A DNA stretch of 64,000 nt from Mytilus trossulus. Its lineage: Eukaryota; Mollusca; Bivalvia; Mytilida; Mytilidae. The notes under the pieces were generated by a model. It did not search any database, had not been told where the DNA came from, and saw only the letters and a list, made by a program, of their open reading frames with translations. A program made the position numbers and the translations under genes. The DNA is taken from the NCBI RefSeq assembly GCF_036588685.1, contig NC_086379.1, positions 16,787,862 to 16,851,861 on the forward strand. The letters run 5' to 3'. Shown here in pieces: positions 35,701-47,365 of the stretch. The stretch's first letter is position 1. Each line of letters opens with the position of its first letter.

Positions 35701-36657
35701 CATAATTTAGACTTCATTTATCTAGTTCAAGTTGTGAGTGGGTCGGTTGAGTTAATACAAAAAGGAATTCCTCAAAATTAACCTTGATGAATATTTGACA
35801 ATATTAGCATGGGTGTACAGAAAAAAAGCATTGGAAATTGACTAGCTGAGCTCCTGATCGTACTCAACGATCCTGATTGTAAATGTAAGTTTGAACGAGT
35901 TTTTTTGTATTTTCTGGCGAGTTTGATGGTTTTTTGGATTGAATTCTTAAAATCAGGCCCAATGGTGAAGTTGTCAATTTAAGCGTCATAACTGTAGAAT
36001 AAGGGATGAGACTGTATAAACTTGATTTACTTCATCCTTTTTGCATACAATTATTTGACAAATGTTTAAACTAATACTAACTTAATAAAAAAAAGTAATA
36101 AATCGTTTTCAACAAAATATATCAACTCTCAATGGTATTCTTAAATGCTGCTTTAATATGTTTTTGTTTTCTCTCTTTGAACAAATTGAACAGAAGTCGT
36201 TGCACAAAATTACTGGATGGGAGCACAAGATCAATTGAAGGAAGGAGAATGGAGATGGGTCAGCGATCAGTCTAAAGTACAATACTCTGGGTGGTCTACC
36301 GGCGAACCAAACAATTATGGCGGTAATGAAGATTGTGTACTATTTTACTTGCCATGTAGCTTTAACTGGAATGACGGTCGATGTCATTTCCCATATGGGT
36401 ATATCTGCGAAAATCAAAATGTACGTATAATAAAAGTCTCTTTTTTTTCATTTGATATGGGCAACCCAACAGAAGACATGTGGACAGTGGACATGATGCT
36501 GATTATCCGTCCGGAGCTCCAAAGTTCGTTCTGTTGGTCGTTTGATTTCGTGTTAATCGATACTTTCTTTGCTGTGAGGAGCTGTATAGTATCATTATTG
36601 TTGGGTGGCCTTTTTGTCTTTTATGTTTTGATCATATTGATGTCTATTTCCCGATAA
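32714..36657 (+). CDS. C-type lectin-like protein, 4 coding exons
   Basis: Exons 32714-32855, 34565-34656, 35155-35242 and 36194-36657 join in frame (261 residues). The ATG follows an acceptor (TTCAG), so an upstream untranslated exon is likely; it begins a signal peptide (MLIRALLVVFCCVSVIKS). The C-type lectin fold spans about residues 50-183: GCSADW, HCYYF, WFEAE, RICRNMGAYL, NSWI, YWMGAQD, EGEWRW, then Ca2+/sugar site EPN (145-147) with WND (166-168) and closing YICE. EPN plus WND is the mannose-type ligand set, so Ca2+-dependent binding of mannose-like sugars is expected; such lectins serve mostly in bivalve innate recognition. After residue 183 there is a possible donor (GTACGT at 36421). 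If it is not used, the frame runs on to a hydrophobic tail (SLLLGGLFVFYVLIILM) and a TAA at 36655, with AATAAA 89 bp later. Alternative: a secreted protein of about 183 residues with an unseen last exon. Intron 1 holds duplicated SINEs. Confidence 0.85.
33595..33902 (+). mobile_element. tRNA-derived SINE, copy 1 of a direct duplication
   Basis: Contains pol III boxes: A box TGGTCTAGCGG (33754-33764) and B box GGTTCGAATCC (33813-33823). The acceptor ends do not pair as in a functional tRNA. The same 300 bp, including 150 bp upstream of the A box, recurs 435 bp downstream, so the duplication covers more than the SINE. Confidence 0.75.
34030..34345 (+). mobile_element. tRNA-derived SINE, copy 2 of a direct duplication
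   Basis: Nearly identical to 33595-33902, with A box 34189-34199 and B box 34248-34258. It differs by a GTACTG to GTCGTA change before the A box and a short insertion (GCGAAAGC) after the tRNA-like part. It lies in the first intron of the lectin gene and ends in a TA dinucleotide run. Confidence 0.75.
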
Positions 36658-36745
36658 AACTTAATCTGAATTATAGGTTGTATTGCTCACTTTGCATGGA
36701 ATGTGTTATATGTTTTATGTGATCCAATTGAGATTTAAAATTTGA

Positions 36746-36751
36746 AATAAA
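36746..36751 (+). promoter_or_regulatory. Polyadenylation signal AATAAA (lectin gene)
   Basis: AATAAA lies 89 bp after the stop at 36655-36657 on the same strand. It supports the longer reading of the last lectin exon as terminal. AATAAA is common in AT-rich DNA, so this is only moderate support. Confidence 0.4.
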
Positions 36752-37654
36752 TTTTCATTTTAAAATCAGAAGAACTAATAATAAACGAACTTTCGCTTTA
36801 ATACCTTATCACAAAAGTTTTTTTTTTTTTAAATGTGTTATTGATTTATTTTTTTTCTTTTCTGGGTACATACTCTAAAAAATCAAGACAAAAAAAACAA
36901 AACTCGATCAAATTATCATTCAGTCGAGACTGAACAGTCGAGCTTAAAAATTAGAAAAAGTCAAATCACAAAAATACTGAACTCAGAGGAAAATAAATTC
37001 GAAAAGTCCATAATCACATGGCAAAATCAAATCAAAGCGCTGTAAGCACTGCAGGCAGTTAACCAAAAACCAAGGCAAACATAATTATGAAAACTGTGGC
37101 AATGTTTCTTCAACTTTTTTTCTAAAGATTTAAAAGAACAAACATTAAACATTCATTTATAATTGTACATTTATGTTCAATTAATGAATTAAACATTAAG
37201 GCAAATAATTTATATTTTATCAAGGTTTTCAATAGCAACGCACATGACCACGAATGGTCATGAGTCATTCATGAGTCAGCAGTGGTACAAATTTGAAATG
37301 ATTGCAGTTCTTCTAGTTGATCGTAATTGTTCGTATTAGTTGACTGTTAGTAGTTCAATTTGACTTTAGTATGAGCTTGTAAAAGTATGAATGGACTTGC
37401 TTCCCTGGAAAGAAAACTGAGTTTGTGTTGTACAGTAAAAAAGTTATGAGACAAAAATCAGACAAATGTTTACTACTACAGGGATCAATGGTGAGGTCTG
37501 ACTGACCTGTCCATAGTAAATGTAAATGACTCCCACCTTCACCCCAAGTCCAAGTTTGGAATAAAATGACAGGTGTTAGGGTCTAGCAAAGTGATATGAA
37601 TATGTGTTGCCTATGAGATTGACCTTGTATGTCATTTAATCTTTTTTGAAATGA
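36752..37654. other. Intergenic, nothing recognised
   Basis: AT-rich sequence between the lectin gene and the degenerate tandem array. I found no exon with splice context, RNA gene or clear element end in it. Confidence 0.4.
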
Positions 37655-38465
37655 CAAACAGGAATGAATATGGTTAAGGCGTTGATATCTCAATCTTTTA
37701 CAAGTTCTCAAAACCCCTATTTTTCATTTGATTTTTTATATTGTCCCATACATGAATATATATGGTTTATGTGTGGGGTATCTCGACCGTTATCTAAGTT
37801 TTCAAACATGAGGGTTGGGGGACCCCAGTGATTTCCCCTATATTTCATTTGATTTGTTATATTGTCCAATACATGAATATATATGGTTGAGAGGTGGGGA
37901 TCTCATCTGTTTCTAAGTTATCAAACAGGAGTGGGTAGGGTGAACCTAAGGACTCTCTCTTTATTTCATTTGATTAGTTCTCATACACGAATATATATGG
38001 TTTAATTTAAAGGTGGGGATCTCGACTGTTTCCAATTTCTCAATCAGATGACTGCGGGGACTCCCCCTATATTTCATTTAATTAAGAGTTGGGGATCCCA
38101 ACTGTTTCAAAGTTCTTAAACATGAGGAGTAGGGTGACCACAGGGACTTCCCCTATATTTCATTTGATTTGTATATAGTCTTATACATGAGTATATATGG
38201 TTAAGGGGTGATGATCTCGAAATTTTCCATCTCGAATTTTTCCAAGTTCTCAAACAGGAGGGTGTACGGTGACCATAGGGACCCCTTATAATTCATTCAT
38301 TTGATTTGTAATATTGTCCTATACATAAATATATATTGTTTAAGATTGTGGATCTTACCCTAAACAGAAAGGGGTAGATTGACCCCACGAACTCCACCTA
38401 TATTTCATATGATTCCCATACATGAATATATATGGTTTAGGGGTGGGGATATTGACCGTTACCAA
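37655..38465 (+). repeat. Degenerate tandem array, roughly 100-120-bp unit
   Basis: Six to seven diverged units, each containing CCCCTATATTTCATTTGATT, then ATACATGAATATATATGGTT, then GGTGGGGATCTCGA-like and a CAAACA-GAGGG block. Unit length varies because of indels. The array stops at a fragment of the GGATAGTTGTCTCATTGGCA repeat (38485-38515). Confidence 0.8.
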
Positions 38466-38529
38466 GTTTTGGTCATTTTGGTCTCTTGTGGATAGTTGTC
38501 TCATTGGCAATCAGACAACATCTTTTTTT

Positions 38530-41500
38530 TTAATATAAGAAACTTCCAGCTATATTAACTGACCTATCAAAATTGAGAAGAAAAAAACACCCCTTGAAAT
38601 AGCAGTAATATGTTTAACTTGAAAAGCATTTAACATGCATTACCAACATTTATCACTGATAAAAAAAAATAAGCTGTTAGATAAACTGTTCCCAGCTGTC
38701 ACATTGTATTGGATTTTGACATTAAAATTGGTGTACAAAATATTTTCTTCTTTTTTCTCTCATTTACATATATCTTTTGGTTTTCAATTCTAGTGTTTAT
38801 ATTTATTTACCATGCATAGATGTATTTTGTCACCTGTCTGGATTTTTATAGCTTTTTTATAGCCAAAACCCGGGATTACCCTTATCCGCTTCCAATATTG
38901 TAATCTCGCGGCAGCCATTTTTTTCAATGTTGTTCTCTCTAGACAGATAGTGGAGCCTCGATAGTGAGATACGATTTTACTCGGACTTACACATTATTTA
39001 TCAGCGATTTTCTGTATAAAGCTAGCGGTTGAACAAATTGAACATCGCTGTCATGAATAGTAATGATGAAAATAAGCTTGAGATCGTTTATTAGGAAACT
39101 TTGGTAAAAATGTTAGCAAAGTAATTTTTTTTTATTTTCTTTCAAGGTCCGTTGAGCATGTCGGCGTAGCTAGTAACCAAGTAGAAAGTTCGACTGCAAA
39201 ATTGGCAGGTCGCAGACCTCGGACCACCGCTTATTTAAACCCCTGCGTCCAAATTGAAAAGATACGAAAATTTCGTCTTCTTATTCAAAATTGCCGCCAA
39301 CTACTGACGTATATATACGTAGTTGACTACGTATAATTGCCAAACAATATTCCTACGACTTTTGCAATTTGGGAAATCTTAACTACTTGTCTTTAGAGAT
39401 TTTCGGCCATTAAATATTTCATACATTTGTTCTTTGACATCTTAGCCAAAAGCTCAGGGGACAATAAACTACAGAAGGATTCCTAATGTGCTCTACTTCC
39501 TATGTGCAACTTCAAAACTTTTGGGAAAATCGACGATCATTTAAGGTTTTTCTGGTTATATTTTTTGTAATCCAGAATGAAAAGTATGAAAAAACTGCCT
39601 AATAAGTTATAAATAATATAGTAGTTAGCTAGATGATAACAAAGGCATGTATTTCAGCATTTATTGGATAGCACACAAATCCAGGGTGCTCGCATAAGGC
39701 AGCTTAACTGCCTAAAAACAAAACGCATCAAAAACGAATGGACAAGAACTGTCATATTCCTGACTTGGTAGTAGAAATGGTGGATTAAACCTGGTTCTAT
39801 AGCGCTAACTCTCTCACTTTAATGACAGTCTCATCAAATTCCGTTATATTTACATGATGCGTTAAATAAACAGACACAATAAATAAAAAAGTCAAAATAT
39901 GGGTACAATTTAACAGAACACAAAAACATCTACTATCTACGAACACATTAATGGATTTGAGTGTCTGACGTCAGAACATTTTATACGTCACATAAATTTG
40001 TCGTTCAATGTGCATACAAACAATTTTAAAATTTACATAGGCAATGTAAGCATACAGGGTTAAAAAATCAAAATTATGTAAGAATAGATTTCAGAAATAG
40101 ACCAAGATTTAAACTAGTCCAAAAGATATATATAGAATTTGTAATAATCCACAAATAGTTAATTAGTTAGATAGTGTTTAACTTGTTGGATTTTAGAACT
40201 TTGAAAGAATTTGCTTGCTTGTTTGCTTGCATGTTTTTGGGGTGTTTTTCATTCTTTTTATTTTACAGAGATCAAAGTGCCCTCCTTAGCCCAAAGTGTA
40301 AAGCGCACAATCAATAGAAATGAGGAAATGTTTCCTGATTGCAGCAAAATTATTATATGATTAAAGATAATCTCTCAAAATATATGTATCTTTTTATTAG
40401 TATAGTAGTCATATTTTAATACCCCTGAACAACCAATGCCGTTAAGTGGTGGAAGTCATACTTTAATCGATTGGAATCAGGCGGAAACCCGGTTGAAATA
40501 GAACAAAAGAATCGAAGCTCTTTGTTAGAGAAGGCAACAAATGCTTACTGTAGTGTTTACTATAGTGACAAAAATTTAAAAAGTTTATAGGAACAACTAA
40601 AATGACAATTTTCTTCTCAATTACGAAGCGTTTATTTTCAAAAACACCATTTGCATAAGTTTTCAATGTATCTAGCTAGTTAAGCAGAACAATTAGATAG
40701 CAAGTCGACGACATGGGTATATTTCAAGCTGGATGTAGAAAATGCATAACCTCCGATTTTTACCACGCACGGCAAACATATCAATTTATTTGTTCAGTTG
40801 TTTTCGTGTCTGCCCTTCCATTATGTGAATCAAGAAAAAAATCCAAAAAATGGGTAACAATTGTATCAAAAAGAGAACATCGAGTGCACCTTTTTTATGT
40901 TAGGGCGTGTTTGAGTTGAATATTTTGTCTTTATATCGTACAAAGCAAGAATATTTCATACATCGTCTCGCTTCAGATTCTATCATTTTTATATATCAAA
41001 GCTACAGTCTGACTTTATAACATAAAAAAAATCACAGTGCGAAAGATGAAATATATGGGTCAGGTGAAATACCTAGCTAATGAATCACAAAAACAGAGTA
41101 GGAGTGTTCGAAAAGCTATTTTTTTACTAAAAATACTTGACGACAGTCTTTCAAGTTGCTGATGAAAATGCATATCTTCGAAAAAATTATATTTGTCTAT
41201 GTGTGATAACTATAGGGTTTAAAGTCTTCAACCACTAAAACAAATCTAGTCTGCCCTTCCACGAAATATTTAATTAGAATGTTTCAAAATGTGTATGAAT
41301 TTTCGAAAATTCCACCTGACAACTGATCAGACAATAGTTTTAAGTTGAATCAATGCAGACAACATTATTTACTGATGCCCATTAGCTAGTTGATACATTT
41401 GTCTTTTAAAATACAACTGACATATAAGGATAATAAGGACATATTGTAATATGGTAATGGTGAAATGTGGATAAATTTATCGATTTCCAAGAGCGAAATT

Positions 41501-41905
41501 GGCAGCGCGTCATTTCACAATGGCTTCCATTTCGACGATTGTGAAAATAAACTGGCGTAAAGGGGAGATAACTTTGACGAAGTAGAATCCTGACTGGAAT
41601 GTTTTAAGATTTCAATCAGTTGTTGGCATACACATATATAATTTCATGATGATGAAAATTGCATATTCTTTTATATTTCCTCGATTCCGATTGTCTCTCC
41701 TAAGAAAATATGGAGATGTGGTATGATTGCTAATATGACGATCAAACAACATTTTTTTTAAACAATAATAAATCGGACACCACGGGTGAAACCCATATTT
41801 TATGGTTCTGAATTATCCTGACATCACAAATGTGAAACAAGTCATAATAAACAATGGTATGATTTGTGGTAACAAATACAACAAATAAACACAGACTGCA
41901 AACAA
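38530..41905. other. Intergenic, mostly unrecognised, with repeat fragments
   Basis: About 39690-39900 resembles 350-535 (shares AATGGTGGATTAAACCTGG-like sequence). The stretch 41705-41905 is the inverted GTTGTCTCATTAG-type repeat, interrupted by the element at 41910. No splice-flanked coding segment was seen. Confidence 0.45.
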
Positions 41906-41909
41906 CTAC

Positions 41910-43123
41910 GGCCGTGTTCACACCAAACACTGTGTACAGTAAACATGTTTACATTTGGTTTAATGTAACGTACACTAGTTTCACATTACATTTGTTCACA
42001 TCTATACACCTTGTTTAACTACCTGTGCATAAGTTTTGTTCACACTTGTAAACTATATGTCATTTAAATGTTCATTACGTAGAACAGAATTCAAATTTTC
42101 AAACAACTTTTTTGGCAGTTATGGAACGACCATTAGACTTTAAAAAAAAAGGGGGGTGATTTTACCACAATTTGATTTTTTTTAAATCGGGTCATACAGA
42201 TGATTAGAATGAACAAATATTCTGAATCCAAAGTTTGCCCATACATTATAGTGTCAAATATTGAATTGGTACCATATAAAAAAAATATATATAAACTTTC
42301 GCGCGAGAGCCCCCCCCCCCTTTTTTTTAAATACAGTGTTTGCTCCTTTAAGAGAGTCATTTTGGATGATTTGCAGTAGTTTAAAGATGTCTCGATTAAA
42401 CATTAAGAACGTAGGCTGCATCAGCTTGCTTACAGGACAGACTAAGAAATAGAATTGTGATGTTAAGGATCACTACATTTCTATCTTTTTTGTTTGTTTA
42501 AAATGTATTTTTTCTCCAAGGAGTATTTAGCAAAAGGAGGGAGTTATGTTTTTTTTTCTTACTGTATTTAAACGGACTTGAGCTACTGCACAAATACAAA
42601 ATTAGCCTCACCCTTTTTCAGTTATGCATTCACTCATTCTATGAGTGAATCATTGTTTGAGTAAAGACCAGTAGCAAATGTTTCTGTCAGTGTGTACGTC
42701 CAGTCGATTCGGGAAAACCTTTTTAAATGAATTAAGTGTTCGGCAATGATGATGGACGAGTCTTGTCTGTCTTGATAAGGGGTTAATATGGTTAAGTATA
42801 GTGTTTTTATAACAAACAATATATATAGTTTAGACAAATATATCTGCAAAAAACTTAAATAATAAGTGTTATAAGTATCAATTTTATATAAAAATCGCTT
42901 CTTTTTTAAATATACATTGGCAAATCAAAGTTAATTCTGAATGCCTAGTTTTGTGTACACTTAACCTACACAAGGCCTACATCGACTATCGACTGCGTGT
43001 AGACAAAACATGATTTACACTACATGTAAACATTGAGTTTTATCAATGAGAACGTAATTATGTTTAGTTTATGTGTGAGTTACACTAACACAACACCGAG
43101 TTTAGGTCAATGTGAACACGGCC
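41910..43123. mobile_element. 1.2-kb non-autonomous DNA transposon, TAC target duplication
   Basis: Ends are GGCCGTGTTCACA (41910) and TGTGAACACGGCC (to 43123), flanked on both sides by TAC (41907-41909, 43124-43126). Joining the flanks restores a known repeat (ACAACTACCTTAATTACAGG compares with ATAACCACTGAATTACAGG at 13010-13030), which confirms the insertion. Both ends carry GTTTACA/TGTAAAC words. No transposase frame was seen. The superfamily is unclear; a 3-bp duplication would fit PIF/Harbinger-like elements. Confidence 0.75.
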
Positions 43124-43817
43124 TACCTTAATTACAGGCTCGCAACTTAAGACAGTGGAGCTGCACCTTTTAATTCCGGTACTATTTAGTTAAGTATTAC
43201 CTGTTCCAAATAAGGTATTTATCTTATTTAGCTGCATGAGTTTAATTTTCAAAATGTCTATATTATGTCTTCTTTATCATGAAGGTCACATTGAGTCTGA
43301 TTGAGTCCACAATTTTCTACATTAGAAAACGTCTGTGCCAATTAAGGAATATATCAGTTGTCATTCATTCGTTTGGTGTGTTTGAGCTTTTGATTTTGTC
43401 ATTTAATTAGGGAAATTCCGTTTTGAGATTTTTTTTCGGAGTTCAGTATTTTAGGATTTTACTTTTTTTCTGTCGTTTGAAATGGTATTGTTATTGTTCA
43501 TAACCTTGTTATATACTTTTTTAAGGTCTGATCTATGATGAAAAACGTGATTTCTGTGTTTCTTGCACAATATAGTAAAACTAATAATTTCCTTAACTAC
43601 TTTAAATTTCCTGTATACCGTCTTCTCAACATCCATGTTTTGAAAGGGAACATGCAGTATTCGTTGCTGCATCTTTGTTGGTTGTTTGTTAACTCCGTTT
43701 ATTTGAAATTAAAAGTTTGTATTTAATTTTACTTCATATTTTGGGGAATTTCAAATGGCAAATGATATACATCATGATATAACATAACGAGCTCTTCTAT
43801 TGCTGGTATACATATTG

Positions 43818-44276
43818 AAGGTGTAATACCACCATTGATTTTCCCCTATTAATAAGTCTTTGCTTATTTCAAAAACTTTTGCAGAATTTATCTCTCTTTT
43901 AAATTAAAAATATTTGGTATGAGTACAGTTTAATCCTGTCCAGTACTGCAGACAAAATTTCTCATAACAATTTCTTGTATATACGAAAATAACCAATACT
44001 GGGAGTTAACCAATAAAATTTTAACCTCTTTTTAACCTATGTACAAGCTTTAGTAACCATGTAACTTCAAGTTTTCAAAATATTCTATCAAAACACCAAT
44101 TAAAAATAATGGCGCTTTGATACACCTGAGATATATGTGTATGACCAATAATTTGTTTACTGCAATTAAATGATTAATGTCCCACAATTGTCAAATTCAA
44201 GGGAATATTATTTTCGACCCTTTTTCGTATGAAACCGGATGTGACGTGCTACTATGATTTTGTGGTATTACACCTT
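43818..44276. mobile_element. MITE with AAGGTGTAATACCAC inverted ends
   Basis: AAGGTGTAATACCAC at 43818-43832 faces GTGGTATTACACCTT at 44262-44276, a perfect 15-bp inverted pair. The 459-bp interior has no gene. The target duplication is not clear. Confidence 0.65.
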
Positions 44277-44464
44277 GTAAAAGTTGATTTTGCTTTTTTT
44301 TAATGTTTTACATAGCTCTTAAGAGATTACCAATCTACAATCTGTATGTTTTTGCAAGCGCATTGTTAATAAATCATAACCTGATTACCATCTCACCTTT
44401 TAAACTGTTATGAATTTAAGTATTATCTTTTTATACTTCAAACAATTATTTAAATCAATAATCA

Positions 44465-44850
44465 GTTTGAATAAATAAACTCATCATAGATACCCGGATT
44501 AAAATTTTGACGGCCAGACGCGCGTTTTGTCTATAAAAAAAAGACTCATTTGTCATTGAGGATCCAAAATTCCAAAAGGTGCCAAATGCGGCTAAAGTAA
44601 TCTATGCCTGGAATAAGAAAATCCATAGTTTTTCTAAAAAATCAGTTTTGTAAACAGGAAATTGATAAATAAAAAAATGACCACATTATTGATATTCATG
44701 TCGAACACCGAAGTGTTGACTACTGGGCTGGTGATACCCTCGTGGACGAAACGTCCACCAGCAGTGGCATCGCCCCAATGGTGTAAATGGTTATCAAAGG
44801 TACCCGTATTATAATTTAGTACGCCAGAGGCGCGTTTCTTCTACATATGA
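44465..44850 (-). mobile_element. Retrozyme-like repeat, inverted copy
   Basis: On the minus strand it runs from a decayed core (GTAGAAGAAACGCGCCTCTGG, near 44840) through CCACTGCTGGTGGACG, GTATCACCAGCCCAGTAG and GGATCCTCAATGAC to a second decayed core (ATGAGTC...GACAAAACGCGCGTCTGG, near 44510). The order matches 31934-32525. Both cores are mutated. Confidence 0.6.
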
Positions 44851-44999
44851 CATATTGAAACATTTGCATTATGAATGTTACATATCAATTAGAAGTTCAA
44901 TTGATTTTACTGTCCTTAAATAGTTTGTTGGTTGCTCCATGGTAACTATTTCATACATGTTTAGGACGAGATAATATAATTAGATCCTGTCAAAAAAAA

Positions 45000-46235
45000 G
45001 CTGTTCATGATGAGGGTCGGGGAAATGTAAACCTTCACTGGAAAATGAGGGTACATAGGATGGGGACAGAAGTTTTGCAATGAAACAGGACACTAACTAA
45101 CACAATAAGAGTTGTGGCAAATGTTCTTTACGTGCATAGAGCATGACACTTTCTTTCCAAGAGACATCTATATTGTGATCTGATATGGCTGTGTGCTTGT
45201 CAAAAATGCCACACCAAATGGACACCCTACATTGGCAAGGTTGTTACTGTCAGTTGATAGAACATTACGCTAGACTATTCAACAGTGACTGACCCTTAAG
45301 CTTGGAAGAGTTGCCAAGAAGAAAGTTATACAAACTGTATGTTCTAAGGTCAAGGATAGAGTGGAGAAGTAAGTAATCCTTGTTTCTGAGGGTGCTTCGG
45401 GGGACAAGTGGTTTAACCCCTTTAGGTTCTCATCGGTACACTCTGGTACCGATGGGCTATGTTTTTGGGCAACTAGCTTGTGTAAAGTATTGAATGTTTG
45501 ACATTTTGTTTTTTTTTTGTTTTTTTTTCATTTTTGACATTTGTTTACGTACAGAAATGGTTAAGAGCTCAAATCAATCCTCTATATCACAGCTGTGTGA
45601 TTCATGCATGGGGCCTTAAACGTCTTCCGAGTATGGTTTGGTATCAAATCGCCCCTAACGGACAACATTTTCTCCTGTGAAACCCGTTTTTTTTCTTAAT
45701 TTGAATACACTATTTCTGAAGAGTATGGGAAAATAAACTGTTGATTTTGGGGGCAATGTAACTTTTTTTTATTAACTACGCCGTGTATTTTTGAGGGTAA
45801 CTATTCATAGTATGATTAAAACTTGTACTCAAGTTAAATAAGTGATTTAAAGTGTACCAACGCAATCATTAACTTGAAATGCACTCTCAATTTGTGGTCA
45901 GTTCTTACCAAACTAATTGAAAAAGAGACAAAAAAAGACAAAAAGTCAGTAATTTTTTTTTCAAAGTTGAAATAGATGTAACAGATTATTGTTTCTGAAG
46001 TGCCTGGTTATGGAAATGCCGAAAACACTTTTGTTGAAACAAAGGAACCGGTAAAAGTTTAGAAAAAAAAATGGCAGACTAAAGTATGATATCATCCTAT
46101 ATATGCTCAAAATGATGGGATTTACATCAATTATATGTTATATCGAGCCTTATTTTTTAAACGAAAACAAGCTGATTATTTGTTTACTCTCACTTCGTTA
46201 ATGGAAGAATTAACTACTAAAATTTCGATAATTTA
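45000..46235. other. Intergenic, nothing recognised
   Basis: Contains an open frame (45498-45680) after a T-rich tract, but with no similarity I recognise. There is no convincing splice site pair or RNA gene. Confidence 0.35.
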
Positions 46236-46236
46236 A

Positions 46237-46475
46237 GCTGGAACTCCAGTGGTTCAGTGGGAACCTGTACTAGCCCACAGCAGGAAGATTGCATGTTCGA
46301 ACCTCAAAGCCAGAGGTGAAAAAATAATTTCCTATATTAAATGTAACTTAATTTAACTTAAAAAAATATTTTCCTATATGAAATGTAACTTAACTTAACT
46401 TAAATGTAACTTAGCTTAACTTAAATGTAACTTAACTTAAAAAAATAATTTCCTATATTAAATTTAACTTAACTT
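46237..46475 (+). mobile_element. tRNA-derived SINE with tandem tail
   Basis: A-box-like GTGGTTCAGTGGG (46249-46261) and B-box-like TGTTCGAACCTC lie at tRNA-like spacing. They are followed by an array of AAATGTAACTTAACTTAA units (46335-46475) interleaved with AATTTCCTATATTAAAT. The arms do not form a good tRNA acceptor stem, so this is a SINE head rather than a gene. Confidence 0.6.
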
Positions 46476-47144
46476 TACTTTCAATTTCAAAAAGAAAGTC
46501 ATGAATACATACAAAACTCAAATTAAAAACAATGTTTGTATGTTTTTAAAGAATGTGTGTCCCCCTTTTAAACAAAAACTTCATAGGCCCAAAACACCAA
46601 AGTTATTATTGGTAATTCTTTGAATCTTTACTTTTCAAGTCAAAATTCTATGTGCTGGTTGACTAAACATAAGTTAACCTGAAATTTGCGTCAAGGATAA
46701 GATTTTGGATGAATAAACGGCTAAAATCCGTTGTTTCGCATATTGCGGGCGACCTTTGGGAGGGCTTATTACACGTATTTCCTCCAACTATACCATAATG
46801 GCAACTTTTCAGTTTCTATCAGACTCAGGCCTTTGCTTTGACACCAAAACTTGATCCTATTAGCCAGTAAAAAAATCTCTACACGACCTTTTTCGCAAGA
46901 TTTTTGTATTTTTTCACTTTTTTCCGCAAGTCACATGACTTTTGGACAGATAACACGTGACTTCAAAAGACAAAATTTCTGATATATTAATTTTTTGGAA
47001 AAATATAATCATTTATCTCTCAAATGGACCCAAAACGACCTTTGTGTGAGCTTCAGTGTGAATGCTATTTGCGATTTAACTTTGATCGTGTCTTTCCACA
47101 AGTTTAAGTCCAATTTGGCAGAACGGGAAAGGGTTTTAAAGTAG

Positions 47145-47365
47145 TTGCAATTGTAATCACTAGCTAGTCAACACTGAGGTTGTGAGTTCCAAGCCTTTTT
47201 GTGCGGTTGCACTAGACTCCAATCTTAATTGACTAGGATTGTCAGTTTTCCTATCAAAGGTCAGTGTTTTTTTCCCAGCACTCCTCCACTAATAAAAACT
47301 TGCCGCCAAGAAATAGCCTAAATGTGGTGCTTAAAAGTGGCGTTATAACACAAAATCAAACAAAA
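47145..47365 (+). mobile_element. SINE with conserved 3' domain
   Basis: A degenerate tRNA-like head (GAGTTCCAAGCC in the B-box place) is followed by a block with CCTCCACTAATAAAAACTTG, CCGCCAAGAAATAGCC and AAAGTGGCGTTATAACAC. It ends in CAAAATCAAACAAAATCA, a simple-repeat tail. The 3' block is of the type found on widespread mollusc SINEs. Confidence 0.6.

Noticed and set aside
42125..42330. G-run and C-run facing each other as possible inverted ends
   Set aside because: Only the homopolymers match; flanking sequence does not, and both lie inside the 41910-43123 element.
45498..45680. 60-codon frame after a T-rich tract with a possible CAG acceptor
   Set aside because: No upstream exon, no recognisable domain; kept as unexplained spacer.
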